NCBI GenBank assembly: GCA_012512925.1
Contig: JAAZDE010000127.1
Span: 1-34,834 of the forward strand
From: Desulfuromonadaceae bacterium
Lineage (GTDB): Bacteria > Desulfobacterota > Desulfuromonadia > Desulfuromonadales > JAAYDE01
Length of the DNA stretch: 34,834 nt
Direction: 5' to 3'
Under the pieces are notes generated by a model that did no database searches, was not told the origin of the DNA, and saw nothing but the letters and a program-made list of their open reading frames with translations. This document shows, in pieces, positions 8,192 to 17,342 of the stretch. The translations under genes and the position numbers were made by a program. The first letter of the stretch is position 1; every line of letters begins with the position of its first letter.

Positions 8192-8238
8192 TATAATGTA
8201 AACCCGTAGGGCGGCCGCAACCTTTAGCGCCGGGTTGC
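8192..8238 (+). promoter_or_regulatory. Possible promoter and leader hairpin of the DUF748 gene
   Basis: A perfect TATAAT at 8192-8197 lies just after the hrpB stop, but the -35 position (8169-8174, GGGGAC) is poor. A stem GCAACC (8217-8222) / GGTTGC (8233-8238) with a 10-nt loop follows in the presumed leader. It has no T tract, so it is not a complete terminator. Confidence 0.35.
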
Positions 8239-8279
8239 CGCGCATCTCCAAACCCAATCTATGTCCCGAGGTTTATTTT

Positions 8280-11200
8280 ATGATGAAGAAAATTTTCCGG
8301 TTTTATTCCGAGCATCGGCAGCGGATCCGGCGGATCGCGCTGTGGACTGCGGCTATTGTCGCCCTGTGGGCGGTGGGGATGGGGCTCATCCTGCCGCCGA
8401 TTCTCCGGCGTACCGCCGAAACTCAGCTTTCCAAAAACCTCGGCAGCGCCTGCACCCTCGAGCAGGTGAAATTCAATCCTTTCACCCTGCGCCTGTCCCT
8501 GAAGGATCTGCGCATCCCTCTGCCCGATGGCGGCGATTTTTTTTCTCTGGAGGGTTTCGAGGTGCGTCTCAGCCCGGCCAGCATCTACCGCTTGGCTCCG
8601 GTCCTCAGCGACCTGCGTCTCGTCGCCCCCAAAGTGAAGTTGGCATTGCGTAAGGACGGCCTGCTTTCCGTCACCGATTTGACCAAAAACCTGTCAAAGG
8701 AGACCCCCGCCGAAGAGGAGAAACCTCCGGCCGCCGAAACCGATCAGGGGATGAAGCTCTTTGGCGTGGTTGTCACCGATCTGGAAATCAAGGGGGGTGA
8801 CCTGCATTTTAGCGACGACATCCGTCAGGCGGAGCACACTGTCTCCGATCTCTCCTTTTTTGTCCCTTTCACCTCCACCCTGAACCGCCATCGTGACCAT
8901 CCCATCACCCCATTTCTCGAGGCAGTCGTCAACGGCCGTCCGTTGCGGGTGGACGGACAGCTGACCCCCTTCGCTGAGCAGCTGCGCACCGAATTCAACA
9001 TTCATCTCGACAACCTCGAACTGGCCCGCTTCCAGCCCTATGCGGCGCCCTTCACTGCCGCCGTGGTCAAGGATGGAAGTTTTAGCACGGAACTCGTTTT
9101 CAGCATGCTGCAACTCCCCGATACCGGCCTCCGCCTGGGTCTGGAGGGCAATGTGACCCTCAACGACCTGGACGTCCGCGCTCCGGATGGCAAGGAGGCG
9201 CTGCGTCTGCCCCGTCTGCGGGTGGATCTCGACGGCAGTCTCAATACGGCTGAAGGAATGACCCTGAGAAAGGTGGAGGTTCATGGACTGGAGGCGCGTC
9301 TGGCTCTGCTCGAGGACGGTCGCCTCGACTGGCTGAGCTGGATGAAAAAGAGCCCCGCCGGGGCCGAGACACCCAAAAAGGACGGCGCCCAGGAACCGCA
9401 ACTGCCGATCCATGTCGAACTCTTTGAATTCCGTGACGGACGGGTGCTGTGGGAGGACCGCAAGGTAGCCGGCGGTTTCCAGGCCAAGGCGGAACAGATC
9501 GCCCTCACCCTGTCCGGTCTCCACCTGCCCGGGACCGATCCCGCCGATCTGCAGGGAAGCATGACCCTCAACGAGGGCGGCCGCTTTGCTCTGGAAGGGA
9601 AACTGGCGGTGCTCCCTCTCAAGGGGGATATCCGCCTGCGCCTGGATGAGCTTTCACTGGCCGATTTTCAGCCTTATATCGCCGAGAGCGGCATTGCCGC
9701 CACCCTCGGCAAGGGCCTTCTGCGTTTCGCCGGACGTCTGGAACTGGCTGAAAAAGAAAATAATATCTCCATCTTTGTGAAAGACGGAGAGGCCGGTCTC
9801 AAGGCCTTGACACTGCTTCGCAACGACACCAAGAAGGCTTTTTTCGAGATGGGGGAACTGGCCGTGACCGGGCTGGCCGTCGATCTGCAGGAGCGGCAGG
9901 TGGAGGTGGCCCGGCTTCTCGTCAATCGCCCCGATCTGCGCCTGCGCCGCGACCGCACCGGGGCGATCGATCTGTTGGCTCTTCTGCCCCCGGAGCCTGC
10001 CCCTGTTGGCGCCGATAAAGCTTCCGCTCCCGCAGAGCCGGCTGCCGGGACCGAAGAGATGCCGTGGCGGGTGCGTCTGGCCGAGCTGAAATTGCAGGAG
10101 GGACGAGTATCCGCTACCCTCGAAGCGGCGCGGGAGACGACCACCGCCGTTTTCCACAAGCTGGCCGGCACCATCACCGGTTTCGACACGGTCCCCGGCA
10201 GCGCCCTCGGCATCGCCCTGAGCGGCAGGGGGGAAAAGGGAGGAGGGTTCAATGTTGATGGCAAGGCGCTACTGGAGCCTTTGGATCTCGATCTTCGACT
10301 CCGCCTCGACAAACTCAATCTCAAGCCGCTCTCGCCGATGTTGGCTGAGGTTTCCCCAAACCTGCGCCTGGGCAGCGGTGAACTGACCCTCAACCTTCAC
10401 AGCACGGTCAAGAAAAAGGGTGAAGAGAACCTGGCGCAGGTCAAGGGGCTGGCCGTTCTGGATCACCTTTCACTTCTCGACGTTCGTCAGGAGTTCGCCG
10501 CGCTACGTACCCTGCGGGTGCAGGATGTGGATATCGACACCGGCCGGCAGCGTTACGGCGCCGGCAAGGTTTCGGTGCTGCGCCCCCGTCTCAATCTGGT
10601 CGTGGCCAATGATGGCATAAACAATATTTCCCGGCTTCTGGGCGCCGCTCCCGCCGCCGAAGGAAAGGCCCCGGCTCCTGCTGCCACGGAGAAAACCGGC
10701 AAGGGCGATGAGCCCTATCTGCGCTTTGGTGAAGTGGCGGTCAGCGAAGGTTCGCTGATGGTGCGCGACGAGCGTTATCAGCCGGCGGTGACCAACCGCC
10801 TCGAAAAGATGGCGGTCACCGTCCGCGGCCTGGAAAGCGACCCCGACAGCAGGGCGCAGGTGGTTTTCAGCGGCGAACTGGACGGGGCGCCGATCAAGGG
10901 GGAGGGAACCATGAATCCCCTGCTGGCCGATTTCCGCATCGATCTGACGGCCGAGATGCGCACCCTCAATCTGGCGCCTTTCTCCCCTATGTCCGAGAAA
11001 TTTATCGCCTATCCGCTGAGGAAAGGGGCGTTCACCATCACCAGCAAAATTCTGGTCGATCAGGGGCGTCTCGATTCCCGGCACCGCATCAGACTGGACA
11101 GCCTGGAGCTGGGCGACAAGGTCAAATCGCCCGATGCTCCCGACCTTCCCGTCAAGTTGGGGGTCAGCCTTTTGCAGGACCCCTCCGGCAATATCAATCT

Positions 11201-11894
11201 CAACCTGCCGGTGCGCGGCGATCTGAACGATCCGAGTTTCAGCGTTGGCGGCCTGATCCTCAAGGTCATCGTCAACCTGCTGATGAAAGCGGTGACCTCA
11301 CCCTTCGCCTTGCTGGGAGGAATGATGGGGGATGGGGACGGCGGTCTCGAGTACATCTCCTTCAATCCGGGGGAAGGACGCCTTCTCGCCAAGGATGCCG
11401 GAGGGATTCCCGCCGTTGCCGACATGCTGATGTCCCGTCCCAAAATCAAACTGGTGCTCATTCCCCACGCCGACGAGGGGGATCGCAAACAGCTGGCGGA
11501 TGCCTATGTGCTGCGGCGCATGCAGGAGCTCAAGCATGAGGATCTGCCCAAGAAGGAGCGGGGGGAAGCCAAGCCGCAGGAGTTGCCGGTGAGTCCCCAG
11601 GTGGACGCCGACGAATATCAGAAACTTTTGTTCAAGGTTTACAAGGAACAGACTTTCGACAAGCCGAAGAATGTCCTTGGCCTGGTCAAGGAGTTGCCGC
11701 CCGAGGAGATGATGGAGATGATCCGGGAGCATCATCCCCAGGATGACGTCGCCCTCAAGGCGCTTGCCGTGGAGCGGGCCGAACAATTGCGGGAGGCTTT
11801 CATCGCCTTGAAGCCGGAGCTGGAAAAGCGCATCGTTATCGATTCGCCTGTGGTTCCGGGAGAGGGGTCGAGGGTGGTCTTCGGCATCAAATAA
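8280..11894 (+). CDS. DUF748 / AsmA-like envelope protein
   Basis: A 1204-residue protein with one N-terminal membrane helix (residues about 20-40, RIALWTAAIVALWAVGMGLI), followed by a very long periplasmic region built of beta-rich repeats. The segment VVTDLEIKGGDLHFSD and the following FTSTLNRHRDHPITPF match the DUF748 family, which belongs to the wider AsmA/TamB-type group of repeating beta-groove proteins. That group is thought to span the periplasm and support lipid or outer-membrane protein transport. Low-complexity Pro/Ala/Glu linkers separate the repeats near residues 140, 360, 575 and 800. The C-terminal region (KIKLVLIPHADEGDRKQLAD) is also characteristic. ATG 8280 is chosen over 8235 because CGAGG lies 8-9 nt upstream and the hydrophobic helix follows at the usual distance. 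It converges with the YkgJ-like gene, leaving 17 bp. Confidence 0.82.
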   Translation: MMKKIFRFYSEHRQRIRRIALWTAAIVALWAVGMGLILPPILRRTAETQLSKNLGSACTLEQVKFNPFTLRLSLKDLRIPLPDGGDFFSLEGFEVRLSPASIYRLAPVLSDLRLVAPKVKLALRKDGLLSVTDLTKNLSKETPAEEEKPPAAETDQGMKLFGVVVTDLEIKGGDLHFSDDIRQAEHTVSDLSFFVPFTSTLNRHRDHPITPFLEAVVNGRPLRVDGQLTPFAEQLRTEFNIHLDNLELARFQPYAAPFTAAVVKDGSFSTELVFSMLQLPDTGLRLGLEGNVTLNDLDVRAPDGKEALRLPRLRVDLDGSLNTAEGMTLRKVEVHGLEARLALLEDGRLDWLSWMKKSPAGAETPKKDGAQEPQLPIHVELFEFRDGRVLWEDRKVAGGFQAKAEQIALTLSGLHLPGTDPADLQGSMTLNEGGRFALEGKLAVLPLKGDIRLRLDELSLADFQPYIAESGIAATLGKGLLRFAGRLELAEKENNISIFVKDGEAGLKALTLLRNDTKKAFFEMGELAVTGLAVDLQERQVEVARLLVNRPDLRLRRDRTGAIDLLALLPPEPAPVGADKASAPAEPAAGTEEMPWRVRLAELKLQEGRVSATLEAARETTTAVFHKLAGTITGFDTVPGSALGIALSGRGEKGGGFNVDGKALLEPLDLDLRLRLDKLNLKPLSPMLAEVSPNLRLGSGELTLNLHSTVKKKGEENLAQVKGLAVLDHLSLLDVRQEFAALRTLRVQDVDIDTGRQRYGAGKVSVLRPRLNLVVANDGINNISRLLGAAPAAEGKAPAPAATEKTGKGDEPYLRFGEVAVSEGSLMVRDERYQPAVTNRLEKMAVTVRGLESDPDSRAQVVFSGELDGAPIKGEGTMNPLLADFRIDLTAEMRTLNLAPFSPMSEKFIAYPLRKGAFTITSKILVDQGRLDSRHRIRLDSLELGDKVKSPDAPDLPVKLGVSLLQDPSGNINLNLPVRGDLNDPSFSVGGLILKVIVNLLMKAVTSPFALLGGMMGDGDGGLEYISFNPGEGRLLAKDAGGIPAVADMLMSRPKIKLVLIPHADEGDRKQLADAYVLRRMQELKHEDLPKKERGEAKPQELPVSPQVDADEYQKLLFKVYKEQTFDKPKNVLGLVKELPPEEMMEMIREHHPQDDVALKALAVERAEQLREAFIALKPELEKRIVIDSPVVPGEGSRVVFGIK

Positions 11895-11911
11895 TAAACG
11901 ACCCGGTTTTT

Positions 11912-12589
11912 TCAGAATCCTGGCAGGTTCCGCCAGTCGACGGCGTCATAGTCGGTGAGCAGAACCAAGGGGATGAAGGTGTCCATTTCCCGATGAGGGA
12001 ATCTGGTGAGAATCTCGGCGAGTTTTCCGATCAGGGCCGCTTCCCGGGCGAAGGCCTCCCGGAAGGTCCAGCGCAGGGCAGGATCGTCCAAAGGCTTTTC
12101 CCCCCGGAAGTTGTGGCTGCACCAGCTTTCCAGGAAAACCTCTCCGGAACGGTCGACGTGTGGCAGGCCTTGGAGCCGGCAGGTCATGGGCCGCGCCTCA
12201 TAGATCAGGCAAAGCCGATTTTCTCCGAGCAGTGGGCAGGGGGTTGGGTCGTCCTCGGGCATCTCCATCCACTCCTCCCCGGGCAGGCCGTTGAGAAGAT
12301 AAGGGGGGGACAAGTCGGGCCAGAGCCGTTTCAGCTCCGGCAGCCGAGAGACCGCTCGCTGCCGCGCTTCCTCCCGAGCTGCTTGCGGCAAATCCGCTAT
12401 GGCCTCCTGGATCAGAAAAGCGTCGAGCAGGGTGATATCGAAAAGTCCCCGGCAGCATTCGCTGCAACCCCGGCCACAGGCGATGCGCTCCGTCCCCGCT
12501 GAAGCTATGCAGCCGGCAAACCAGCTGTCGACCTCCCTCAGCAGGCGTCGATAATCCTCGAGAATGCGACGCAGTCCGCCCCTATCCAT
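11912..12589 (-). CDS. YkgJ-type cysteine-cluster protein
   Basis: 225 residues with the CxxxCxxCC signature of the putative zinc- or iron-chelating family (CGRGCSECC near residue 37). Further conserved cysteines occur in PCPLLGENRLCLIYEARPMTC and ESWCSHNF, the usual set of eight or so ligands. The biochemical role of the family is unknown; some members are suspected to carry a metal or Fe-S centre. The start at 12589 is inferred because its ATG overlaps the stop codon of the preceding small Cys-rich gene, which suggests translational coupling. A TTG at 12640 would extend it by 17 basic residues with no conserved look. The pairing of two Cys-cluster proteins downstream of nrfA is notable. Confidence 0.78.
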   Translation of the reverse strand: MDRGGLRRILEDYRRLLREVDSWFAGCIASAGTERIACGRGCSECCRGLFDITLLDAFLIQEAIADLPQAAREEARQRAVSRLPELKRLWPDLSPPYLLNGLPGEEWMEMPEDDPTPCPLLGENRLCLIYEARPMTCRLQGLPHVDRSGEVFLESWCSHNFRGEKPLDDPALRWTFREAFAREAALIGKLAEILTRFPHREMDTFIPLVLLTDYDAVDWRNLPGF

Positions 12590-12800
12590 CGGTTTTCGGG
12601 GAAGCGTTTCCCGCCGGTGCTTTCTCCTCCAGGGCTTCAATTCCTTTCTTTCGATTTACTTCATCGTAAAGGGCGATCTGTTCCGTCATGGAGAGTTTTT
12701 TGCGGCGGCAGCATGGTTTGCTCTTCAGGCAGAGGCGGCAGCGTTCGTCGCTGCACCAGAGGCATTCCCGGCAGTCGGCGCAGGGGTGTTTCTTGTCCAT
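12582..12800 (-). CDS. Small cysteine-rich protein, 72 residues
   Basis: I do not recognise the family. The product has eight cysteines in its first 31 residues, spaced C-x2-C-x2-C-x2-C-x4-C-x2-C-x5-CC, followed by a basic patch (RRKK) and a helical charged tail ending in KTDG. Such spacing suggests a compact metal site (Zn or Fe-S). None of the pairs is followed by His, so it is not a c-type haem protein. The ATG at 12800 is preceded by AAGGA at good spacing; an upstream extension of this frame carries no conserved sequence. Its stop overlaps the YkgJ-like start, and it follows nrfA after a hairpin-containing gap, so it may belong to the nrf transcript. Confidence 0.65.
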   Translation of the reverse strand: MDKKHPCADCRECLWCSDERCRLCLKSKPCCRRKKLSMTEQIALYDEVNRKKGIEALEEKAPAGNASPKTDG

Positions 12801-12862
12801 GGGGATCCTTGGCGGGAGAGCGGTTTGAGACCTTTTTGCCATGGTAGAGGATGACACCGCGT

Positions 12863-12902
12863 GGGAGCAAGGAGAAACCGGCGAATCGATTTCCTTGCTC
12901 CC
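12863..12902 (-). repeat. 11-bp perfect inverted repeat downstream of nrfA
   Basis: GGGAGCAAGGA at 12863-12873 pairs perfectly with TCCTTGCTCCC at 12892-12902 across an 18-nt loop, and a G-U and an A-U pair extend the stem. It lies between the nrfA stop (12923) and the small Cys-rich gene (12800). There is no T tract on either side, so it does not meet the intrinsic terminator form. It could act as an mRNA 3'-end stabiliser, a processing site or an attenuator that lowers expression of the downstream genes. Confidence 0.7.
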
Positions 12903-12922
12903 TTTCGGGGATTCCGGGGAGA

Positions 12923-14344
12923 TCAGTTGTCCCGCCAGCGGATGGCGTGAATCTGGCCCTGGCGGGCAAGGTCGGCGGCGTTGGCGAGAATGCGCGCCGT
13001 CTCCTGGGGGGCGTGGAAGCCCATGGAGTTCTCCGAGGAGACGAAATCGAGATACCACTGGGCCTTGCGCTGCAGCTCGCGGCTTTTCCGCAACTGGTCG
13101 TCATTGGCTCCGTCGCCGCGCGCTTTGACGATGGCGTGGATCAGATCCTCGACCGCCTTTCCGGCGTTCTGCAGCAGTTCATAGTTGCGGTCCTGGATTT
13201 TGTCGGCGCGGGCCTGCAGTTCCTTCTCGTCGACGGCGTGGCAGACCTGGCAGCTGCGGTTGATATTCAGGAGAGGGCTGCGTACCCAGTGATCGGAAAT
13301 TTTGGTGGCGCCGACGCGCAGATAGGGCATATGGCAGTCGGCGCAGGCGACTCCGGCGCGAGCGTGGGTGCCCTGACTCCAGACCTCGAATTCAGGATGC
13401 TGGGCCTTGAAGATCCGAGCGCCGGTGAGCTTGTGGACAAAATCATGAAACTCGCCGCCATCGGGGAACTTCTTCTCGTTCCAGAAAGCCTCGACATTTT
13501 CCACGGTCAGACCCTTTCCCCATGGGTAGACGAGGGGCATCTTGCCGGCGCAGTAATACTCCACATGGCATTGGGCGCAGACAAAGGAGCGCATTTCGTT
13601 GCGGGTGGCCTCGCTGTTGGGATCGTAGGGCTTTTGGCGTTTCCCCTGCCGCCACAGTTCGATGGAGGGGAGGTGGGGAAGAGGTTCGCCGGAATCGGCC
13701 AGGAGCTGAATGCCTCGGACAAAGCCGGGCCGGGTGATGCGGAGCTGCATGGAATCGGGGTCATGGCAGTCGACGCAGGAAACGGGGTGGGCGTGTCCCA
13801 TGTCATGCAGTTTAGCGTTCATCTCCTGGTAGGACAACTTGTGGGAGGCCTCGAAACCCGCCATGGCGTCACCGCCGCCCAGGGCCCGGTAAACGGGCAT
13901 AAGGGATGCGTGACAATGGAGGCAGGAACCGGACTGGGGGACTTGCTGGCGCAGGGTTTGTTCCTGGTCGACGAGCATATAGGCGTGGCCGCGCCGTTCC
14001 CGATAGTCGATGGAGAAGGCGTAGCCCTGATAGATGGTGCTGAGCCAGGGAAAAGTGGACGATTTTTGTGGCGGCAATGATTCCGAACCGCCATGGCCAC
14101 CAAAGCGGGTGCGTGTGGTCAGGGCGGTGCGCTGGTAAAAGTCGTACTGCATCGGCCAGTTGCGCCCCCAGACGGCGGGATCGGTGGTGTCCTCATCCAC
14201 CTCGACCACGCGCACGAAGGGGAGAGCGCCTTCCGCCTTGCGTTGCTGGATGTTCATCAGCAGGGCGCCGATGGCCGCCGCGGCGATGGCGCTGCCGACA
14301 AAGGCGAGTGCCAAAAGGATGCGAAAACCCTTGTTTTTGTTCAT
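12923..14344 (-). CDS. nrfA: Ammonia-forming cytochrome c nitrite reductase, catalytic subunit NrfA
   Basis: 473 residues with an N-terminal signal/anchor helix and five haem c motifs: CLHCH (141-145), CVDCH (190-194), CAQCH (256-260), CADCH (334-338) and CQVCH (365-369). NrfA reduces nitrite to ammonium with six electrons in the periplasm. The catalytic set is present by position: Arg in [11 protein letters not shown], Tyr in CHVEYY after haem 3, and His in [14 protein letters not shown]. The active-site haem motif is CXXCH rather than the better-known CXXCK, so the proximal lysine is replaced by histidine, a variant known in some NrfA lineages. The ATG overlaps the nrfH stop by 4 nt (ATGA) with GAGGAGG upstream, giving tight coupling. 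A 409-codon frame on the opposite strand is a shadow. Confidence 0.93.
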   Translation of the reverse strand: MNKNKGFRILLALAFVGSAIAAAAIGALLMNIQQRKAEGALPFVRVVEVDEDTTDPAVWGRNWPMQYDFYQRTALTTRTRFGGHGGSESLPPQKSSTFPWLSTIYQGYAFSIDYRERRGHAYMLVDQEQTLRQQVPQSGSCLHCHASLMPVYRALGGGDAMAGFEASHKLSYQEMNAKLHDMGHAHPVSCVDCHDPDSMQLRITRPGFVRGIQLLADSGEPLPHLPSIELWRQGKRQKPYDPNSEATRNEMRSFVCAQCHVEYYCAGKMPLVYPWGKGLTVENVEAFWNEKKFPDGGEFHDFVHKLTGARIFKAQHPEFEVWSQGTHARAGVACADCHMPYLRVGATKISDHWVRSPLLNINRSCQVCHAVDEKELQARADKIQDRNYELLQNAGKAVEDLIHAIVKARGDGANDDQLRKSRELQRKAQWYLDFVSSENSMGFHAPQETARILANAADLARQGQIHAIRWRDN

Positions 14345-14868
14345 CGAAAACCTCCTCGGATTTCATCCTTTGAATAAAAACCACCCAACCCGGTCCGCGG
14401 GCCGTGACCGGCCCCGGCATGGCAGTGGACGCAGTTCAAAACCTGGCCGGGCCTATCCCCTTCAGGGCGCAATGCGTGAACGAGGTCTCCGTGACACAGG
14501 ATACAGTTGGCCTGAAGGATGCGGGCATTCTTTTCCTTGATCTGGATCGGTTCGTGAAAATCCTGGAAGGTGAAGCCTTTGGAGTGATGGTAGCCGTTTT
14601 CCGCCTTGGCGATGTACTTGGCCACAAAGGTGTGGGGCAGGTGGCAATCGACACAGGTGGCCACATGGTGATGCCCCGATTTCTGCCAGGAGTCGAACTG
14701 GGGGCGCATGATGTGGCAATTGACGCAGGCCCGCGGATCGGCGCTGAGGTAGGAAAGGCCCTCGGCGTAATGCAGGGTGTAGAGGCCCAGGCCGGCCACC
14801 CCGCCCAGACAAACGACCAGCCACAGGGCGGTTTTCGAACTCAGGAAGTTTTCCAACGAAAAATTCAC
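14341..14868 (-). CDS. nrfH: NrfH, NapC/NirT-family tetrahaem quinol dehydrogenase
   Basis: 175 residues with one N-terminal membrane helix (about 13-33) and four haem c motifs: CVNCH (48-52), CVDCH (72-76), CILCH (122-126) and CVHCH (146-150). NrfH anchors NrfA to the membrane and passes electrons to it from menaquinol. The [14 protein letters not shown] segment, with Met close to the first haem, matches NrfH's unusual Met-ligated haem 1. The start is a GTG at 14866-14868 preceded by AAGGA; upstream frame is not conserved. The nrfH-nrfA order without nrfBCD is that of deltaproteobacteria and epsilonproteobacteria rather than enterics. No clear promoter was seen in the 95 bp upstream. Confidence 0.92.
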   Translation of the reverse strand: MNFSLENFLSSKTALWLVVCLGGVAGLGLYTLHYAEGLSYLSADPRACVNCHIMRPQFDSWQKSGHHHVATCVDCHLPHTFVAKYIAKAENGYHHSKGFTFQDFHEPIQIKEKNARILQANCILCHGDLVHALRPEGDRPGQVLNCVHCHAGAGHGPRTGLGGFYSKDEIRGGFR

Positions 14869-14963
14869 GGCCGGTGAGTCCTTGTTGGATGATTTCTTAT
14901 CCTGGCGAGCGTTGGTGATTTGACGGCCCCCCCGGTGGCAAACCGGAAGTCCCCCAGGTTTTT

Positions 14964-16415
14964 TTATCTTTTCTTGCCGAGCATGGAGCCGAGGATACCG
15001 CGGATCAGCTGCCGGCCGACCTGGCTGCCGATGGCGTGGGCGGCGCTTTTGGCCAGTGCCTCGAACATCCCGACTTGCGAGCCCCTCCGCCCGGCGCGGG
15101 ACGGGGGCGGCTCGGCAGGGGCCGGCGCCTGTTCCGCCCGTCGGCTGAGGCGTTCGTAGGCCGAATCACGGTCGATGCTCTCCTGATAGCGCCGGTAGAG
15201 GGGAGAACTCCTGACGATGGTGTCCCGTTCCCGATCCTCCAGGGGGCTCATGCGGCTGACGGGGGGATAGATGAGGGCGCGCTCCACCATCGCCGGAATC
15301 CCCTTGTCGTCCAGAAAGGAAACCAGCGCTTCGCCGACCCCCAGTTCGCCGATCGCCTTTTCCACATCCAATCCGGGGTTGGCGCGAAAGGTTTGGGCAG
15401 CGGCCCGCACCGCCTTCTGGTCGCGGGGGGTGAAGGCGCGCAGGGCGTGCTGGACGCGGTTGCCGAGCTGGCCGAGGACTGCATCGGGCAGATCGAGGGG
15501 ATTCTGGGTGACGAAATAGATCCCTACCCCTTTGGAGCGGATCAGGCGCACTACCTGTTCGATCTTGTCCTGGAGGGCCCGGGAGACATCCTTGAAGAGG
15601 AGATGGGCTTCATCGAAGAAAAAGACCAGTTTTGGCTTGAGGGGATCGCCGACCTCGGGAAGTTGTTCGAAGAGTTCGGCCAGCATCCACAGCAGGCAGG
15701 TGGAGTAGAGGTTGGGGGAGGACATCAGCCGGTCGGCGGCGAGGATGTTGATGACACCGCGTCCCTCCGGGTCGGTGCGCATGAAATCGTCGAGATCGAG
15801 GGCGGGCTCGCCGAAAAAACGATCGGCGCCTTCCTCTTCCAGTCGCAACAGTCCGCGCTGAATGGCGCCGATGCTGGCGCTGCTGACATTGCCGTAGGCG
15901 TTGCGGAACTGGCTGGCGTTTTCGCCGACGTGCTGAAGCATGGCGCGGAGGTCCTTGAGATCGAGGAGCAGCAGGCCGTTGTCGTCGGCGATGCGGAAGA
16001 CCATGCTGAGTACCCCGCTCTGGGTCTCGTTGAGGTTCAGCAGGCGCCCCATCAACAGCGGCCCGACATCGGAAATCGTCGCCCGCACGGGATGCCCCTT
16101 GACGGCGAAGAGATCCCAGAAGACAACAGGAAAGCCGCGGTAAGTGAAACCTTCCAGATTCAGATCACTGGCCCTTTGGGCGATCTTGGCGTGGTTTCCT
16201 CCCGGATCGCACAACCCGGAAAGATCCCCCTTGACGTCGGCCAGGAAGACGGGCACGCCGGCGGCGCTGAAATTCTCCGCCAGCACCTTCAGCGTAACCG
16301 TTTTTCCCGTGCCGGTGGCTCCGGCTATCAGGCCGTGGCGGTTGGCCATGCGCGGAATCAGGTTGAGAACTGTCTTTCCTCGGGCGATCGGCAATCCGCC
16401 GGCATGAGTTTCCAT
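14964..16415 (-). CDS. HerA-like / YjgR-type ATPase (DUF853)
   Basis: 483 residues with Walker [14 protein letters not shown] (about 32-44), the [12 protein letters not shown] segment after it, and Walker [14 protein letters not shown] near residue 265. A later [30 protein letters not shown] block matches the YjgR/DUF853 family of HerA-FtsK superfamily ATPases. The C-terminal 60 residues include a Pro/Ala/Arg linker and then a short conserved tail ending in [11 protein letters not shown]. The physiological role is unsettled; a DNA- or protein-translocating motor is assumed from homology. The start has AGAGGA about 8 nt upstream. It follows the ABC permease on the same strand after a 135-bp gap and may have its own promoter, although none was clear. 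Confidence 0.85.
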   Translation of the reverse strand: METHAGGLPIARGKTVLNLIPRMANRHGLIAGATGTGKTVTLKVLAENFSAAGVPVFLADVKGDLSGLCDPGGNHAKIAQRASDLNLEGFTYRGFPVVFWDLFAVKGHPVRATISDVGPLLMGRLLNLNETQSGVLSMVFRIADDNGLLLLDLKDLRAMLQHVGENASQFRNAYGNVSSASIGAIQRGLLRLEEEGADRFFGEPALDLDDFMRTDPEGRGVINILAADRLMSSPNLYSTCLLWMLAELFEQLPEVGDPLKPKLVFFFDEAHLLFKDVSRALQDKIEQVVRLIRSKGVGIYFVTQNPLDLPDAVLGQLGNRVQHALRAFTPRDQKAVRAAAQTFRANPGLDVEKAIGELGVGEALVSFLDDKGIPAMVERALIYPPVSRMSPLEDRERDTIVRSSPLYRRYQESIDRDSAYERLSRRAEQAPAPAEPPPSRAGRRGSQVGMFEALAKSAAHAIGSQVGRQLIRGILGSMLGKKR

Positions 16416-16550
16416 GGTCTTTCCTCTCCTTCTATAGTCGATCCTGAATCACTTCAACATGATACAGCCGATTTCCTTTTTCCGCTCGCAAAAAATGATA
16501 ATTCCATTTATGGGGGTCGCCATGAGAAAAGCGGTCTGTTCCCATTCCTT

Positions 16551-17342
16551 TCAATTGCGCAGGCGATAACCGGTGGCGATGAGCAGCCCGGCCCAGATGA
16601 AAAGGGCTGCGGCGAGAAGCGCGGCGGCGCCGAAGGAGAGCCAGAAGGGATTGTCGCCGGTGCCGAGGAGGGCAAAACGGAACCCGTCGATGAGGTAGAA
16701 GAGGGGGTTGCAGCGGGACACCCCTTCCCAGAAAGGGGGAAGGATCGATACCGGGTAGAAGACCCCGCCGAAGTAGATCAACGGCAGCAGCAGGAAATTG
16801 GTGAACATGCTCAGGGAATCGAAGTTGTTGGCGTGGATGGCGGCGATGATCCCAAACTGGGCAAAGAGGAAGCTGGAAAGCAGGGCCATCAGCAGGCAGA
16901 GAAAGGGATGAAGCCAGGGAAGGGGTGCAAAGCCGAGGGCGATCAGGGTGATGACGGCGCCGACCAGCATTCCCCGCAGCATGGCGGCGACGGTGTAGGC
17001 GAGGATGATCTGGGCCGGGGTGATCGGAGATACCAGCAGATCGACGATATTGCCCAGATAGCGGGACATGAAAAGGGATGAAGAAGTGTTGGAAAAGGAA
17101 TTGTTGATGATTCCCATCAAGATCAGGCCGGGAATGACGAACTGGGCGTAGCTGAATCCTTCCAGCACCGAGATCCGCTGACCAAGGGTGGCGCCGAAGA
17201 CGAAAAGGTAGAGGGAGGCGGTGATGACCGGGGCGAGCAGGGTCTGAAAAGAGACCCGCATGAAGCGCATGATTTCCCTTTTGAGCAGGGTCAGAAAGGG
17301 TATCCACGGCTCGAAGGGGGGAAGCGGCAGGGGATTTGTCAT
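16551..17342 (-). CDS. ABC-2 type transporter permease, YadH-like
   Basis: 263 residues, six hydrophobic segments and the ABC-2 membrane domain layout: an amphipathic N-terminus with KREIMRFMRV, then helices separated by short loops, with SPITPAQIILAYTVAAMLRG in the middle and the late loop GGVFYPVSILPPFWEGVSRCNP, a hallmark of this family. It should form the membrane half of an exporter with the ATPase encoded just upstream, acting in the inner membrane. Its ATG overlaps the ATPase stop by 4 nt (ATGA), so the two are translationally coupled. The exported substrate is not evident. Confidence 0.87.
   Translation of the reverse strand: MTNPLPLPPFEPWIPFLTLLKREIMRFMRVSFQTLLAPVITASLYLFVFGATLGQRISVLEGFSYAQFVIPGLILMGIINNSFSNTSSSLFMSRYLGNIVDLLVSPITPAQIILAYTVAAMLRGMLVGAVITLIALGFAPLPWLHPFLCLLMALLSSFLFAQFGIIAAIHANNFDSLSMFTNFLLLPLIYFGGVFYPVSILPPFWEGVSRCNPLFYLIDGFRFALLGTGDNPFWLSFGAAALLAAALFIWAGLLIATGYRLRN

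Noticed and set aside
12863-12902. Intrinsic terminator after nrfA
   Set aside because: The stem is long and perfect, but no T tract follows on either strand and the loop is 18 nt, so it is listed as an inverted repeat only.
12851-14080. 409-codon plus-strand frame over nrfA
   Set aside because: The minus strand encodes a complete pentahaem NrfA in the same place, so this is a GC-bias shadow.
15036-17081. 681-codon plus-strand frame across the HerA-like ATPase and the ABC permease
   Set aside because: It spans two real genes and a gap on the other strand, with repetitive Gly/Glu/Asp content and no motif.
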